DNA of 64,000 nucleotides from Leptospira haakeii (GTDB lineage Bacteria; Spirochaetota; Leptospiria; Leptospirales; Leptospiraceae), in the NCBI RefSeq assembly GCF_002812045.1, contig NZ_NPEG01000002.1, forward strand, positions 372,001 through 436,000, given 5' to 3'. The position numbers and the translations under genes were made by a program. This document shows positions 1-7,714 of this stretch, one piece after another; the stretch's first letter is position 1, and each line of letters opens with the position of its first letter. Below the pieces are notes generated by a model. It was not told where the DNA came from and ran no database searches. It saw only the letters and a list, made by a program, of their open reading frames with translations.

Positions 1-1
1 G

Positions 2-703
2 GCGGATTTAAACTCCGAAGCCGTTCGCTTAACCTGGAAAGATATTCGTACAATTTTTGCTACCAAGAGTAATATTGGTATTTTCATGCAAGGGATCCCG
101 GGCTGCGTGCCTTGGGGAGTATTCTTCGTATTCTTGAACGATTATTACGAATTCCAATACGGAATGCCGAAAGATAGTGCTTCAGCATTGGTAATTTTTG
201 CTGCAGTCGGAATCTTTATCGGAACCTTTTTCGGTGGGATTGTTGGCCAAAAAATATACGACACGAACAAGACATTATTACCTATCTTTTGCGGGAGTAT
301 GATCCTAATCGGGATACTTCCGACTGTATATTTATTGCACGCAGGAAATGTTGCAGGAAGTTCTGCATTCATTTTTATTAATATACTTACGGGTATTATT
401 ATTTCCGTAACAGGACCGAATGTAAGAGCATTGATCATGAATGTGAATCCTCCAAAAAGCAGATCTTCTATGTTTGCTCTTTATAATCTGACCGACAATT
501 TAGGGAACGGACTTGGACCTGCGATGGCCGCATTGATCCTTACTGTGTTGCCGGATAGAACACAAGCGTTTACGATCGCGATCCTTTTCTGGATACCTTG
601 TGGACTGGCTTGGTTATATATCCTGAAAAATTTCAAACATGACGAACAAAAGATGCATGAGGAACTGGCAGCGGAAGCGGGCAGGATCAAAAGGACAGCT
701 TAA
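2..703 (+). CDS. MFS transporter, C-terminal part (5' end outside window)
   Basis: The reading frame is open from the first codon of the window, so the gene begins upstream; the ATG at 86 is internal. The visible 233 residues hold about six hydrophobic helices (around SALVIFAAVGIFIGTFFGG, LLPIFCGSMILIGILPTVYLL and three later ones) separated by short basic loops, and end in a charged cytoplasmic tail rich in E and K. This fits the C-terminal half of a major facilitator superfamily carrier, possibly of the spinster-like group (inference). The substrate cannot be told. The stop abuts the TTG start of mtnC with no gap, so the two are probably cotranscribed, which would allow a role in transport of a methionine-salvage or related metabolite, but nothing shows this directly. 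Confidence 0.8.
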   Translation, partial: ADLNSEAVRLTWKDIRTIFATKSNIGIFMQGIPGCVPWGVFFVFLNDYYEFQYGMPKDSASALVIFAAVGIFIGTFFGGIVGQKIYDTNKTLLPIFCGSMILIGILPTVYLLHAGNVAGSSAFIFINILTGIIISVTGPNVRALIMNVNPPKSRSSMFALYNLTDNLGNGLGPAMAALILTVLPDRTQAFTIAILFWIPCGLAWLYILKNFKHDEQKMHEELAAEAGRIKRTA

Positions 704-1408
704 TTGGAAGAACAAAACACCGAGTTATATTTATTTGATATAGAAGGGACAACTACGCCGATAGAATTCGTGCACAAGGTTTTATTCCCCTACTCGGTCC
801 AAAACTTCATTACATTCTTCTCTGAAACCTCGGCGGACACAGGCTTCGCCGAGGAACTCATACTTGCTTCCAAAAACGAAAACGAATATACGGAAGAAGT
901 TTCCGATTCTCCAGAATCACTTACTAAATTCTGCAAATACTTAGTTTCCAAGGATCGTAAATTAGGGATTTTGAAAGAGATCCAAGGAAGGATCTGGAAA
1001 ACGGGGTACGAATCCGGCGAACTAAAAAGTACGATCTTCTCAGACGTTCCTCTCTTTTTGGAAAGGATTAAAAAATCAGGAAAACGTGCAGCCGTATATT
1101 CTTCAGGAAGTGTAGAAGCTCAGGTTTTGATCTATAAATATTGTGAAGCAGGAGATCTTACAGTATATTTCGAAAATTATTTCGATACTGCTGTAGGTGG
1201 AAAAAAAGAAGCCTCGAGTTATACTAAGATAGCCGAAAAACTTTCTTTGTCTCCGAACTCCATCGTATTCTTCACGGACATAAAAGAAGAAGCAGACGCT
1301 GCTTCTGAAGCTGGAGTCAGACCTATTATAGTTTCTCGTCCCGGAAACCACCCTCAGGCGGCACATAAGTATCAGATGATCCAGGACTTTAGCAAGATCT
1401 TGGCTTAG
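704..1408 (+). CDS. mtnC: Acireductone synthase (enolase-phosphatase E1)
   Basis: This bifunctional HAD-family enzyme of methionine salvage enolises 2,3-diketo-5-methylthiopentyl-1-phosphate and removes the phosphate to give acireductone in the cytoplasm. The N-terminus LFDIEGTTTPIEFVHKVLFP is the family signature, with the nucleophilic Asp in DIEGT. The HAD motif II Ser is in YSSGS (about residue 132), the Lys in GGKKE (about 166) and the acidic motif in FFTDIKEEADAA (about 190). Length of 234 residues is typical. The start is TTG placed directly after the stop of the upstream transporter, giving translational coupling; no in-frame ATG lies near. No other salvage gene (mtnA, mtnB, mtnD) is in the window. 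Confidence 0.93.
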   Translation: MEEQNTELYLFDIEGTTTPIEFVHKVLFPYSVQNFITFFSETSADTGFAEELILASKNENEYTEEVSDSPESLTKFCKYLVSKDRKLGILKEIQGRIWKTGYESGELKSTIFSDVPLFLERIKKSGKRAAVYSSGSVEAQVLIYKYCEAGDLTVYFENYFDTAVGGKKEASSYTKIAEKLSLSPNSIVFFTDIKEEADAASEAGVRPIIVSRPGNHPQAAHKYQMIQDFSKILA

Positions 1409-1654
1409 TTTTTTTCGCACGGAGTTCACTGAGATCACGGAGAGTTTTTCGAGTACAATGCGACAGCGATGCGTAGGGGAAGTCTCGAAGAGACCGAAGC
1501 CCGTAGCAGCGCGGTCCGAAGGAGTCGCCCAAACCCTTACCTTACATGCCAATCATGGAATCTCAAGGATCTTTTAGTAAATTAAAGAATTCCATCCCCG
1601 TCGAAATCGTTTAAATTTCTATTGCACATTTATAATCCGGCCGAAAATAAAAAT
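1409..1654. other. Intergenic region with repeat-like GC-rich tract
   Basis: No convincing gene lies here. Between about 1417 and 1530 the sequence is richer in GC than its surroundings and contains several short near-repeats (gcgacagcgatgcgtag, gcccgtagcagcgcggtcc, cgaaggagtcgcc) and a small stem GTCTC-gaa-GAGAC near 1472-1484. Such tracts look to me like dispersed intergenic repeats of Leptospira genomes, but I have no second copy inside this window, so this is inference. Confidence 0.35.
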
Positions 1655-2932
1655 ATGGCCCTAACCCGACCTGTAATCATACTATTACTCTGCGCCTTTT
1701 CCTCTTCTATCTTCTCCAAAGAATTCGTGTATGCGTTCCGAGATGTAGGGATGCCAAAAAACACAGGAAAAGACGGAATGCCCAGAAAGGAAAAAATGGT
1801 CTTAGTTGGGGAGACCATTATGTTCGATAAGGTTAAACCTATCGAATACGAAGGGAAATACAAAAGTTTCGAGTTAGGATATGATACAAGACCGGATATA
1901 GTTACTGTAAAAGTACATTATGATCCAGGGATCCGCCCAGGGCAGATACTTTACTTAATCGAAAAAGATTTTGATCATGAAACATTCAAAGACGGAAGTA
2001 TCGTAGGACAAATAGAAGTTAAATCCATTTTCCAAACTGCTTTCACAGGAAAACAATTAAGAGGTGTTGGATATTTAGGAATGGCAAAGGAGAAGGTGTT
2101 AACCGTCGCATATCCAGTGTCTTCCGAATTAAGCGGACCAGCATTAGTAGAACGTAAAACTGGAGATTATCATTTTACAAGAGATGAGATCCCAGAAGCG
2201 ATCCAATCTTTTCGCAAAGCAATTCGTTTAGATCCAATGTCTCCAGTTCCACATTATAGATTAGGAATGTTATATTTGAACGAGGCCGGAGTAGATTCCA
2301 AAGAACCTGTGTGTTCCGGAATTCTGCCGATGAGTGCTGGAGCAGAGTTTTCTTCCGCTTGGAAAAAAAGATCCAGATTCGATTCGGATCAAGATATGAT
2401 CCGATTTTCCAGAGAATATGTTTCCTTCTTAAACTGTAAGGCGGACCAGGCCCCAAGCTTTTCCAAGAACAGTTTTGTTCCGGAAGAATTAGAAAGAGCT
2501 CAAGAAGTAGCCAGAGAAGGATTCAGACTTTCCAAAACAGATTACGAACTTTTGATTAGAAGTGCAGAGACTTATTATAAATTATATATTTCTTATTCAT
2601 CGAGCAAAAGACCAAAGGGAAGTATTTCTCCTGAAGAAGAGCCTAAGATCAGAAATCGTCAGGAAAAGTCTTGGGAAATTGCCCAAAAACTTTTAAAAGA
2701 AGCCGGCTTGGATAATATCACTGATTATAGACTTCATAGACTGACCTCCCTTTTATTTGGTAAGAGATATATGGAACTTTCGGGTGGAGCAAAGTCCACT
2801 ACGATCAGTGAAGAAGCAAATTTCCTAAGAACGAAGACTATAGAATCTATTCAGGCTTATAAATTACATAGACCTAAAAATATTCCGGGAGATAAGGATC
2901 TTTTAATATTAGAAAAAGATCTTGGGTTTTAA
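1655..2932 (+). CDS. Exported TPR-containing protein, unknown function
   Basis: The start at ATG 1655 gives a clean signal peptide (MALTRPVIILLLCAFSSSIF, cleavage after FSK region); an in-frame TTG at 1622 would add an implausible hydrophilic leader. The N-terminal part (residues about 25-165) is beta-rich and unrecognised. A TPR-like segment at about 168-215 includes GDYHFTRDEIPEAIQSFRKA followed by IRLDPMSPVPHYRLGMLYLN. The C-terminal 200 residues are helical and carry two isolated Cys (CSGIL and LNCKAD). It is probably periplasmic or attached to the outer membrane. It stands alone as a transcription unit, convergent with the DUF4015 gene, with a solo 16-bp palindrome between the two stops. 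No homologue with known function is recognised. Confidence 0.75.
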   Translation: MALTRPVIILLLCAFSSSIFSKEFVYAFRDVGMPKNTGKDGMPRKEKMVLVGETIMFDKVKPIEYEGKYKSFELGYDTRPDIVTVKVHYDPGIRPGQILYLIEKDFDHETFKDGSIVGQIEVKSIFQTAFTGKQLRGVGYLGMAKEKVLTVAYPVSSELSGPALVERKTGDYHFTRDEIPEAIQSFRKAIRLDPMSPVPHYRLGMLYLNEAGVDSKEPVCSGILPMSAGAEFSSAWKKRSRFDSDQDMIRFSREYVSFLNCKADQAPSFSKNSFVPEELERAQEVAREGFRLSKTDYELLIRSAETYYKLYISYSSSKRPKGSISPEEEPKIRNRQEKSWEIAQKLLKEAGLDNITDYRLHRLTSLLFGKRYMELSGGAKSTTISEEANFLRTKTIESIQAYKLHRPKNIPGDKDLLILEKDLGF

Positions 2933-2938
2933 ACGAGA

Positions 2939-2954
2939 TGTTGGAACTCCAACA
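2939..2954. repeat. Solo 16-bp palindrome TGTTGGAACTCCAACA
   Basis: A nearly perfect dyad (one central mismatch) begins 7 bases after the stop of the upstream gene and ends 18 bases before the convergent DUF4015 stop. It is identical to the right end of the 149-bp repeat at 20562-20710. There is no T-run, so it is not a standard terminator. Confidence 0.75.
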
Positions 2955-2972
2955 TTAGCGGCAGCTGTAAGA

Positions 2973-4106
2973 TCAGTCCTCTATCTTTAACTTTCCGCTC
3001 TGGATACTTTCCTCTATCGCTTTAAAAGTATCTCCGTATTTCCCTACTATATTCCAGACAACAAAACCATCGCTATCGCTATCTACACTTGCTTCGATCT
3101 GAGCCTTGATATAATCTTTCAAAGATTTTCCTGAAGGACCAAGACTCATTCCGAAACCTTGGATCCAACCGACCACTTTCGTAGTTGATAAGGATCTTTT
3201 TCTAGTATTTTTCAAACCATCATAAACGGTTTGGTAAGGGTTTGCAATACGTCCAGGTTGGCCATAGAAGTGAGAAGGATATAACATAGGATAAATCACA
3301 TCCACGAGCTGTGCAAAGTTTTCCACCTTCTGCCCGATCTGATCGTCACGGTTAAATGGAATCCTACCAAAAATATCCGCTCCCAAATAAGGAAGTTTTT
3401 CACATTGATTCGCTTCTCCACGAATTCTGGTCACAATCTCGCCGATATTATTATATTTTTCCTTCAAAGAAAGATCTATATCAGTAACATCCGCATAACG
3501 TATATAATCCAACTGAACTTCCGGAAATCCGGAAAGACATGCCTTTCTAACATAGCCAAAAATAGAATTTAATCTTTCAGAACTAGGATACTTAGTCTTA
3601 AGCCCACCGTCGAAATTTACCAACCTTCCCACGGGATAAAAACCCAAACTCTTAATACGAGAGACCTCTTCCGGAGAAGGAGTTTTAGGTTGAAGATCGA
3701 TCACTAAAACATTCACTCCGTAATCGGAAGCATCCTTTAATAAGGACTCCCATTCATTCTTACGGGATTTATCCGAAACTAAAGAATTATTCACATAAAG
3801 ACCACGATAGAATTTGGGGCGATCTCCATAAGTCCCCTTGTTTGTTGACCTTGTAAAAAACTTTTTAAGTTTCTCTTTCGGAGTCTCCTTTTCGCTTTCC
3901 TCCTGAGTGTTTCTGGAAGAAAGTCGTATCTCCTTCTTCTCCTTTTCTTTGGAAACGGATTGGGGTTTGGTTTTCATTTCCGGAGATGATTCTAATACGG
4001 GAATTTCCTTCTTATTAGAATTTTCCGGATAAGGAATAGTAAACTCTGCACAGACCGGGAAAGCGGTAAGAACTAAGATAGGAAAAAGTGAAAACGGTTT
4101 GCGCAC
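2973..4106 (-). CDS. DUF4015 putative glycoside hydrolase, exported
   Basis: The protein starts with a signal peptide (MRKPFSLFPILVLTAFPVCA), then a low-complexity K/E/P/S-rich linker to about residue 95, then a TIM-barrel-like domain of the DUF4015 family (about 100-370). Family hallmarks seen are the N-terminal RGLYVNNSLV strand, the VNVLVIDLQP strand and the conserved PEVQLDYIRYAD motif (about residue 195), where acidic residues would sit in the active site. The family is predicted to be a glycoside hydrolase on structural grounds; the substrate is unknown. The gene is read divergently from the deacetylase-like gene at 4199, and both may share the dyad at 4114-4145. The periplasmic location is inferred from the signal peptide. 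Whether the C-terminus also binds the outer membrane is not visible. Confidence 0.82.
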   Translation of the reverse strand: MRKPFSLFPILVLTAFPVCAEFTIPYPENSNKKEIPVLESSPEMKTKPQSVSKEKEKKEIRLSSRNTQEESEKETPKEKLKKFFTRSTNKGTYGDRPKFYRGLYVNNSLVSDKSRKNEWESLLKDASDYGVNVLVIDLQPKTPSPEEVSRIKSLGFYPVGRLVNFDGGLKTKYPSSERLNSIFGYVRKACLSGFPEVQLDYIRYADVTDIDLSLKEKYNNIGEIVTRIRGEANQCEKLPYLGADIFGRIPFNRDDQIGQKVENFAQLVDVIYPMLYPSHFYGQPGRIANPYQTVYDGLKNTRKRSLSTTKVVGWIQGFGMSLGPSGKSLKDYIKAQIEASVDSDSDGFVVWNIVGKYGDTFKAIEESIQSGKLKIED

Positions 4107-4113
4107 AAATTTA

Positions 4114-4145
4114 CTCCGGGTCTATATTATAATATCGAACCGGAG
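4114..4145. promoter_or_regulatory. 32-bp nested dyad between divergent genes
   Basis: Outer arms CTCCGG (4114-4119) and CCGGAG (4140-4145) flank an inner perfect palindrome ATATTATAATAT (4124-4135), each pair separated by four bases. The centre contains TATAAT on both strands (4128-4133 on +), so it may be the shared -10 region of the divergent genes at 2973 and 4199 and an operator at the same time. The regulator is unknown. Confidence 0.45.
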
Positions 4146-4165
4146 ACCTCGGTACTTGTCCTCTT

Positions 4166-4181
4166 TGTAGGACTTCCAACA
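4166..4181. repeat. Variant 16-bp palindrome TGTAGGACTTCCAACA
   Basis: An imperfect member of the TGTTGGAA/TTCCAACA dyad family lies in the probable leader of the deacetylase-like gene, 17 bases before its ATG and just before the ribosome-binding sequence GGGAGAAG. The orientation is like that of the site at 54210-54225 read on the other strand. Confidence 0.5.
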
Positions 4182-4198
4182 AAAAACGGGAGAAGAAA

Positions 4199-5125
4199 AT
4201 GAAACTCGGCTACGCCTATGACGATACATTTTTGCTACACGATACCGGGACATTCCACCCTGAATCCCCTCAAAGATTGGAATCCATACTCAATCGATTA
4301 CATAAGACCTCATATTTTAAGGACATGTTTTGGATTAAACCTAATAAACTACCATTAGAACTGATCGAGTCCGTACATAATAATAGGCATAGAGAAAGGT
4401 TTTCAGTCATCCAAGGCAAAAGAGGAAGTTTCGACGGAGATACACCATATTCAGAATCCAGTTTCGATGCAGCACTCTTAGCAGCAGGTAGCGGAGTAGA
4501 TCTCGTAAATAAGATCAGATCCAATGAAATAGAATCAGGGATAGCACTCGTAAGGCCGCCAGGACATCACGCAGAAACAGGAAGGTCCATGGGGTTTTGT
4601 TTGCTAAATAATATAGCGATCACCGCGGGTTATCTGCTTACGCAAGGAGTGGAAAGGGTTTATATACTGGATTGGGATGTTCATCATGGGAACGGAACCC
4701 AGGAAATATTTTACGACTCAAATAAAGTATTCTTCACTTCACTTCATCAATATCCGTATTATCCTGGGACAGGCTCAGTTCATGAAAGAGGAGAAGGAAA
4801 AGGAGAAAACTTTACATTAAACATTCCCTTGCCAATGGGTTCCGGAGATAAAGAATATCTACATTATTTCCAAGAAACAGTGGTGCCTTCCATGTTGGAC
4901 TTTCAACCAGAGTTTGTATTAATCTCCGCAGGATTTGATGGACATAGAAGAGATCCATTAGCCGGTATGAACCTAAGCACGAATGCATTCGCAGAATTCA
5001 CACGTTTAATATTATCCGCAACAAAACAGATCGATGCCAAAACAATTTCCTTCTTAGAAGGAGGTTACGACCTGGATGCTTTAGCCGAAAGTGTAGAAGC
5101 CCATGTAGCGGTCCTCGCAGGCTAA
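4199..5125 (+). CDS. Histone deacetylase family (class II-like) Zn-dependent deacetylase
   Basis: The 308-residue cytoplasmic protein is a full-length arginase/deacetylase fold enzyme. It shows the N-terminal HDTGTFHPESPQRL motif, the active-site pair in RPPGHHAE (about residues 120-127), the metal-binding DWDVHHGNGTQ (about 160-170), and the third metal ligand and loop in SAGFDGHRRDPLAGM (about 246-260). The sequence is closer to bacterial class II HDAC-like amidohydrolases than to AcuC (judged by eye). It would remove acetyl groups from lysines, polyamines or related small amides; the natural substrate cannot be read from sequence. It has a good ribosome-binding site (GGGAGAAG) and stands as a single gene, divergent from the DUF4015 gene. 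Confidence 0.9.
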   Translation: MKLGYAYDDTFLLHDTGTFHPESPQRLESILNRLHKTSYFKDMFWIKPNKLPLELIESVHNNRHRERFSVIQGKRGSFDGDTPYSESSFDAALLAAGSGVDLVNKIRSNEIESGIALVRPPGHHAETGRSMGFCLLNNIAITAGYLLTQGVERVYILDWDVHHGNGTQEIFYDSNKVFFTSLHQYPYYPGTGSVHERGEGKGENFTLNIPLPMGSGDKEYLHYFQETVVPSMLDFQPEFVLISAGFDGHRRDPLAGMNLSTNAFAEFTRLILSATKQIDAKTISFLEGGYDLDALAESVEAHVAVLAG

Positions 5126-5196
5126 CGACCCGATTTCTTTTTTTTCCTACCGAAAATTCCTAGAAAAAATGCCTCTTCCCACCCTCTTGGGCCGAT

Positions 5197-5436
5197 ATGA
5201 AAACCATGCAGGAATATTCCTCAAACACCGACCTGGCCCTGCGATTCAGAAATTATGTGATCCTATTGGACCGATTGATGAGAGAGGTCGAAGAGGAACT
5301 CCAACAAAACCAGTCCGTTCGCAATGAATGGTCCGAATGGCATTCCAACTGGAAAAACGCCTGGCTCTCTCCAACGGGCAACTCCCCTTCTTCCAATCTA
5401 AAAGAAAGATTCTCAGTCAAAAGAAGACTTGGATAA
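5197..5436 (+). CDS. Small hypothetical protein
   Basis: This 79-residue protein has no recognised domain. Its first 45 residues look like a charged amphipathic helix (LLDRLMREVEEELQQNQ), followed by a Trp-rich stretch with five Trp in about 20 residues (EWSEWHSNWKNAWL) and a basic tail. There is no convincing ribosome-binding site before ATG 5197 or ATG 5206, which lowers confidence. It lies 71 bases after the deacetylase gene on the same strand and could be cotranscribed. Confidence 0.5.
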   Translation: MKTMQEYSSNTDLALRFRNYVILLDRLMREVEEELQQNQSVRNEWSEWHSNWKNAWLSPTGNSPSSNLKERFSVKRRLG

Positions 5437-5566
5437 TTTTCAGGACGGGCCCCGCCCGATTTGGGTGGGGGCCGGAGCGTAGCGGTGGAGAAAATCGGAC
5501 ATTTCCACAAAATGCCGATTTTGACAAACTGATTTATCAGCACTGCGCCTGTAGGAGCTCCTACAA
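5437..5566. repeat. Cluster of inverted repeats, possible diverged copy of the intergenic element
   Basis: Four stem-loops follow one another: a GC-rich hairpin at about 5447-5473 (GGCCCCGCCC with GGGTGGGGGCC), a 13-bp stem with one bulge at 5491-5522 (AAAATCGG-a-CATTT, loop, AAATG-CCGATTTT), CTGAT-tt-ATCAG at 5529-5540 and the palindrome TGTAGGAGCTCCTACA at 5550-5565. The acgggcc plus C-run/G-run core and the terminal palindrome resemble the 148/149-bp elements at 14991 and 20562. The first two hairpins may terminate the transcript from 4199. Confidence 0.5.
5550..5565. repeat. Perfect 16-bp palindrome TGTAGGAGCTCCTACA
   Basis: Perfect dyad, a variant of TGTTGGAATTCCAACA with compensating changes in both arms (T to A and A to G on the left matched on the right). 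It lies 109 bases before the start of the TPR/NHL gene at 5675. Confidence 0.7.
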
Positions 5567-5674
5567 AATCGTTACCTAAAATCGCTTGCAAGAGTAGCAA
5601 AACCCTTCTAAAAGACTCGAAAAATAGGTTGAAATTATGTCTCTTAAGCTATTCTATCGACTAAGAGGATTAGA

Positions 5675-7714
5675 ATGGGGAGACGTACGCAAACAAAACT
5701 TATAGTTTTCGTTCTACTCTTAGGAATTCTCACCCAATCCGGATGGTCCGAGCCCTTACCTAACTTCGGACTGAAAGAAAAAGAAGCCAGGACATTCTTC
5801 AAGCGTGGTCTCGCTTATTATAATAAGGGAGAATTTGCCGCGGCCAGAGAGAATTTTGTCCGCTCCCTTTCTATCAAACCTGATTTCGTTCATCCAAAGT
5901 TTTTTCTCTCCGAAGCATATTACCTGAGTGGAGACTGGCAAGAAAGTCTTTCCGAATTGGAACAATTAGAATCTTCTAATAAACTCGATTTGATCAGCAA
6001 GAATCGATTAGACGCGCTTAGATACAGACTAGGCGGCGGAAACAGAAAAGATAATTTAGAATATTATAAATCAATTTTTGGAGATGACCTAAGGAGATTT
6101 CGTTTCAGGAATCCTGCTGACTTAGCGGTAGATGAAGAAGGTTATCTTTACGTAGTAAGTTTCGATACAGCTAACGTGGTGAAATTTGATGCCAACGGTT
6201 TTCCTGTCGAAAATTTCAAAGGTTCTTTTGGTAGAAATTTAGAAGGACCGGTTGGGATCAGTATTCGAGGAAAATCAATCTTCGTTGCAGATTATGCAGG
6301 AGATAGAATTTACGAATTCGATACCAGAGGCACTTACGTAAATCGATTCGGTTCTACCGGAAAAGATCCGGGAAGTTTTCATGGACCAGCGGGGCTTTAT
6401 TTTACGAAAGAAGGATTTTTGTATGTTTCCGATATGGGAAATAATCGGATCCAAAAACTTTCCAGGACAGGAGAACCTCTCCAAGAGATAGGTGTTGGGA
6501 TCTTAAAACAACCTGCAGGTATCAAAGTTAATAATCGCGGAGAAATTTTCGTAGCTGATCGAGGTAATAAAAGACTCGTAGTATTCGATCATGAAGGAAA
6601 TTTTTTAAAAGAAATTAACAACCCTTCTTTCAAAAGACCAAGAAATCTTTCTATCAAAGACAATAAGGTAGTCGTTGCAGATGAAACCGCGGGGCTTTTT
6701 ATATACGATTCCGTTTCTAAAACTTGGTCAGGCTTTGATAACTTTAAGGATTCTAAAAATAGAGTCAGAAATTTCGACCAAGCGTTCTCTGTGACTTTCG
6801 ATTATACAGGTTCCATGTTTGTTGCGGATTTTAACAGGCATAGGATCGAATCCTTTTCCCCCAAAGGACAACTTTCTTCCAACTTGGATCTGATCGTGGA
6901 AAGAACTATTAGTTCTGATTATCCCGATGTCTCTTTAGTTCTTCATGCGAAAGATAGACATGGTGTTCCTGTAAAAGCAATTCCTAGAGATTCTTTCCGC
7001 ATCTATGAAATGGACAATCTCTCTCCTTTAATCGGTTTAACCGATATGAAAAAATATAATAATAGAGTGAGTGTTTCCATCGTTGCAGAAAATTCTCAGA
7101 TTGTATCCGATTCTTATGCAACAATAGAGAAGGCAATCCGTCCTTTTCTATCAGAAATCAGAGTAGAAGATAAAATCCAACTTCTACGCTCCGGAAGAGA
7201 CACTCAAATCGCTTACCCTTTCGGAAAAAGTATGTATGATATTCTGAAAGCGTTACGCTCCTTTGCTCCGGAGGAAGAATCCCAAATCGGAAAATCATTA
7301 CAAAGAGGGATCACGGATCTACTAGATAGTTTAGGCCCAAGAGCAATTATCGCAATCGTTTCCGGAAAAGATTCAAAAGCAGCATTCACTCAATTTTCCC
7401 CCACAAAGATCATTCGTTTCGCAGTCGCCCATGATATCCCTATCTACTTTTTATGCTTGGGGGAAAATGGAGAATCGGTTTCCGTATATAAAGAAATCGC
7501 GGAAAAAACGGGAGGAAAATTCTTAACGATCCCTTCCGGTGGAACGGAGAAAAACCTAAGAAGCTGGATAGATTCCAAAAAAGACAGAAGGTATCTTCTT
7601 TCCTTTAAAAGTAGGATAAATCCTGAAGGAATGGACGTCTATGTCCCTGTGGTTGTAGAAGCTATTTTCAGAAATTCTAATGGAAAAGCGGAGACCGGAT
7701 TTTTTACACCATGA
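5675..7714 (+). CDS. Exported TPR + NHL beta-propeller + VWA-like protein
   Basis: A signal peptide (residues 1-25) is followed by TPR units (about 33-115, KRGLAYYNKGEFAAARENF), then at least five NHL repeats forming a propeller (about 145-405; RNPADLAVDEEGYLYV, GPAGLYFTKEGFLYVSDMGN, QPAGIKVNNRGEIFVADRGN), then a C-terminal segment (about 410-679) that looks like a VWA/Ssp-type domain (VSVSIVAENSQIV, SLGPRAIIAIVSGKDSKAAF), though the MIDAS DxSxS is degenerate (AENSQ). It is probably periplasmic. The stop overlaps the ATG of the next TPR gene by four bases (ATGA), so the two proteins are translationally coupled and may form one complex. Function is unknown; a scaffold role is inference. Confidence 0.8.
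   Translation: MGRRTQTKLIVFVLLLGILTQSGWSEPLPNFGLKEKEARTFFKRGLAYYNKGEFAAARENFVRSLSIKPDFVHPKFFLSEAYYLSGDWQESLSELEQLESSNKLDLISKNRLDALRYRLGGGNRKDNLEYYKSIFGDDLRRFRFRNPADLAVDEEGYLYVVSFDTANVVKFDANGFPVENFKGSFGRNLEGPVGISIRGKSIFVADYAGDRIYEFDTRGTYVNRFGSTGKDPGSFHGPAGLYFTKEGFLYVSDMGNNRIQKLSRTGEPLQEIGVGILKQPAGIKVNNRGEIFVADRGNKRLVVFDHEGNFLKEINNPSFKRPRNLSIKDNKVVVADETAGLFIYDSVSKTWSGFDNFKDSKNRVRNFDQAFSVTFDYTGSMFVADFNRHRIESFSPKGQLSSNLDLIVERTISSDYPDVSLVLHAKDRHGVPVKAIPRDSFRIYEMDNLSPLIGLTDMKKYNNRVSVSIVAENSQIVSDSYATIEKAIRPFLSEIRVEDKIQLLRSGRDTQIAYPFGKSMYDILKALRSFAPEEESQIGKSLQRGITDLLDSLGPRAIIAIVSGKDSKAAFTQFSPTKIIRFAVAHDIPIYFLCLGENGESVSVYKEIAEKTGGKFLTIPSGGTEKNLRSWIDSKKDRRYLLSFKSRINPEGMDVYVPVVVEAIFRNSNGKAETGFFTP

Noticed and set aside
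1103..1552. 149-residue minus-strand frame antisense to mtnC
   Set aside because: Lies almost wholly inside a well-supported gene, has no domain pattern and a poor composition (Cys/Arg/Phe-rich).
5289..5304. GGAACTCCAACA-like half match inside the small gene at 5197
   Set aside because: Only one half-site agrees with the palindrome family and it lies in coding sequence; taken as chance.
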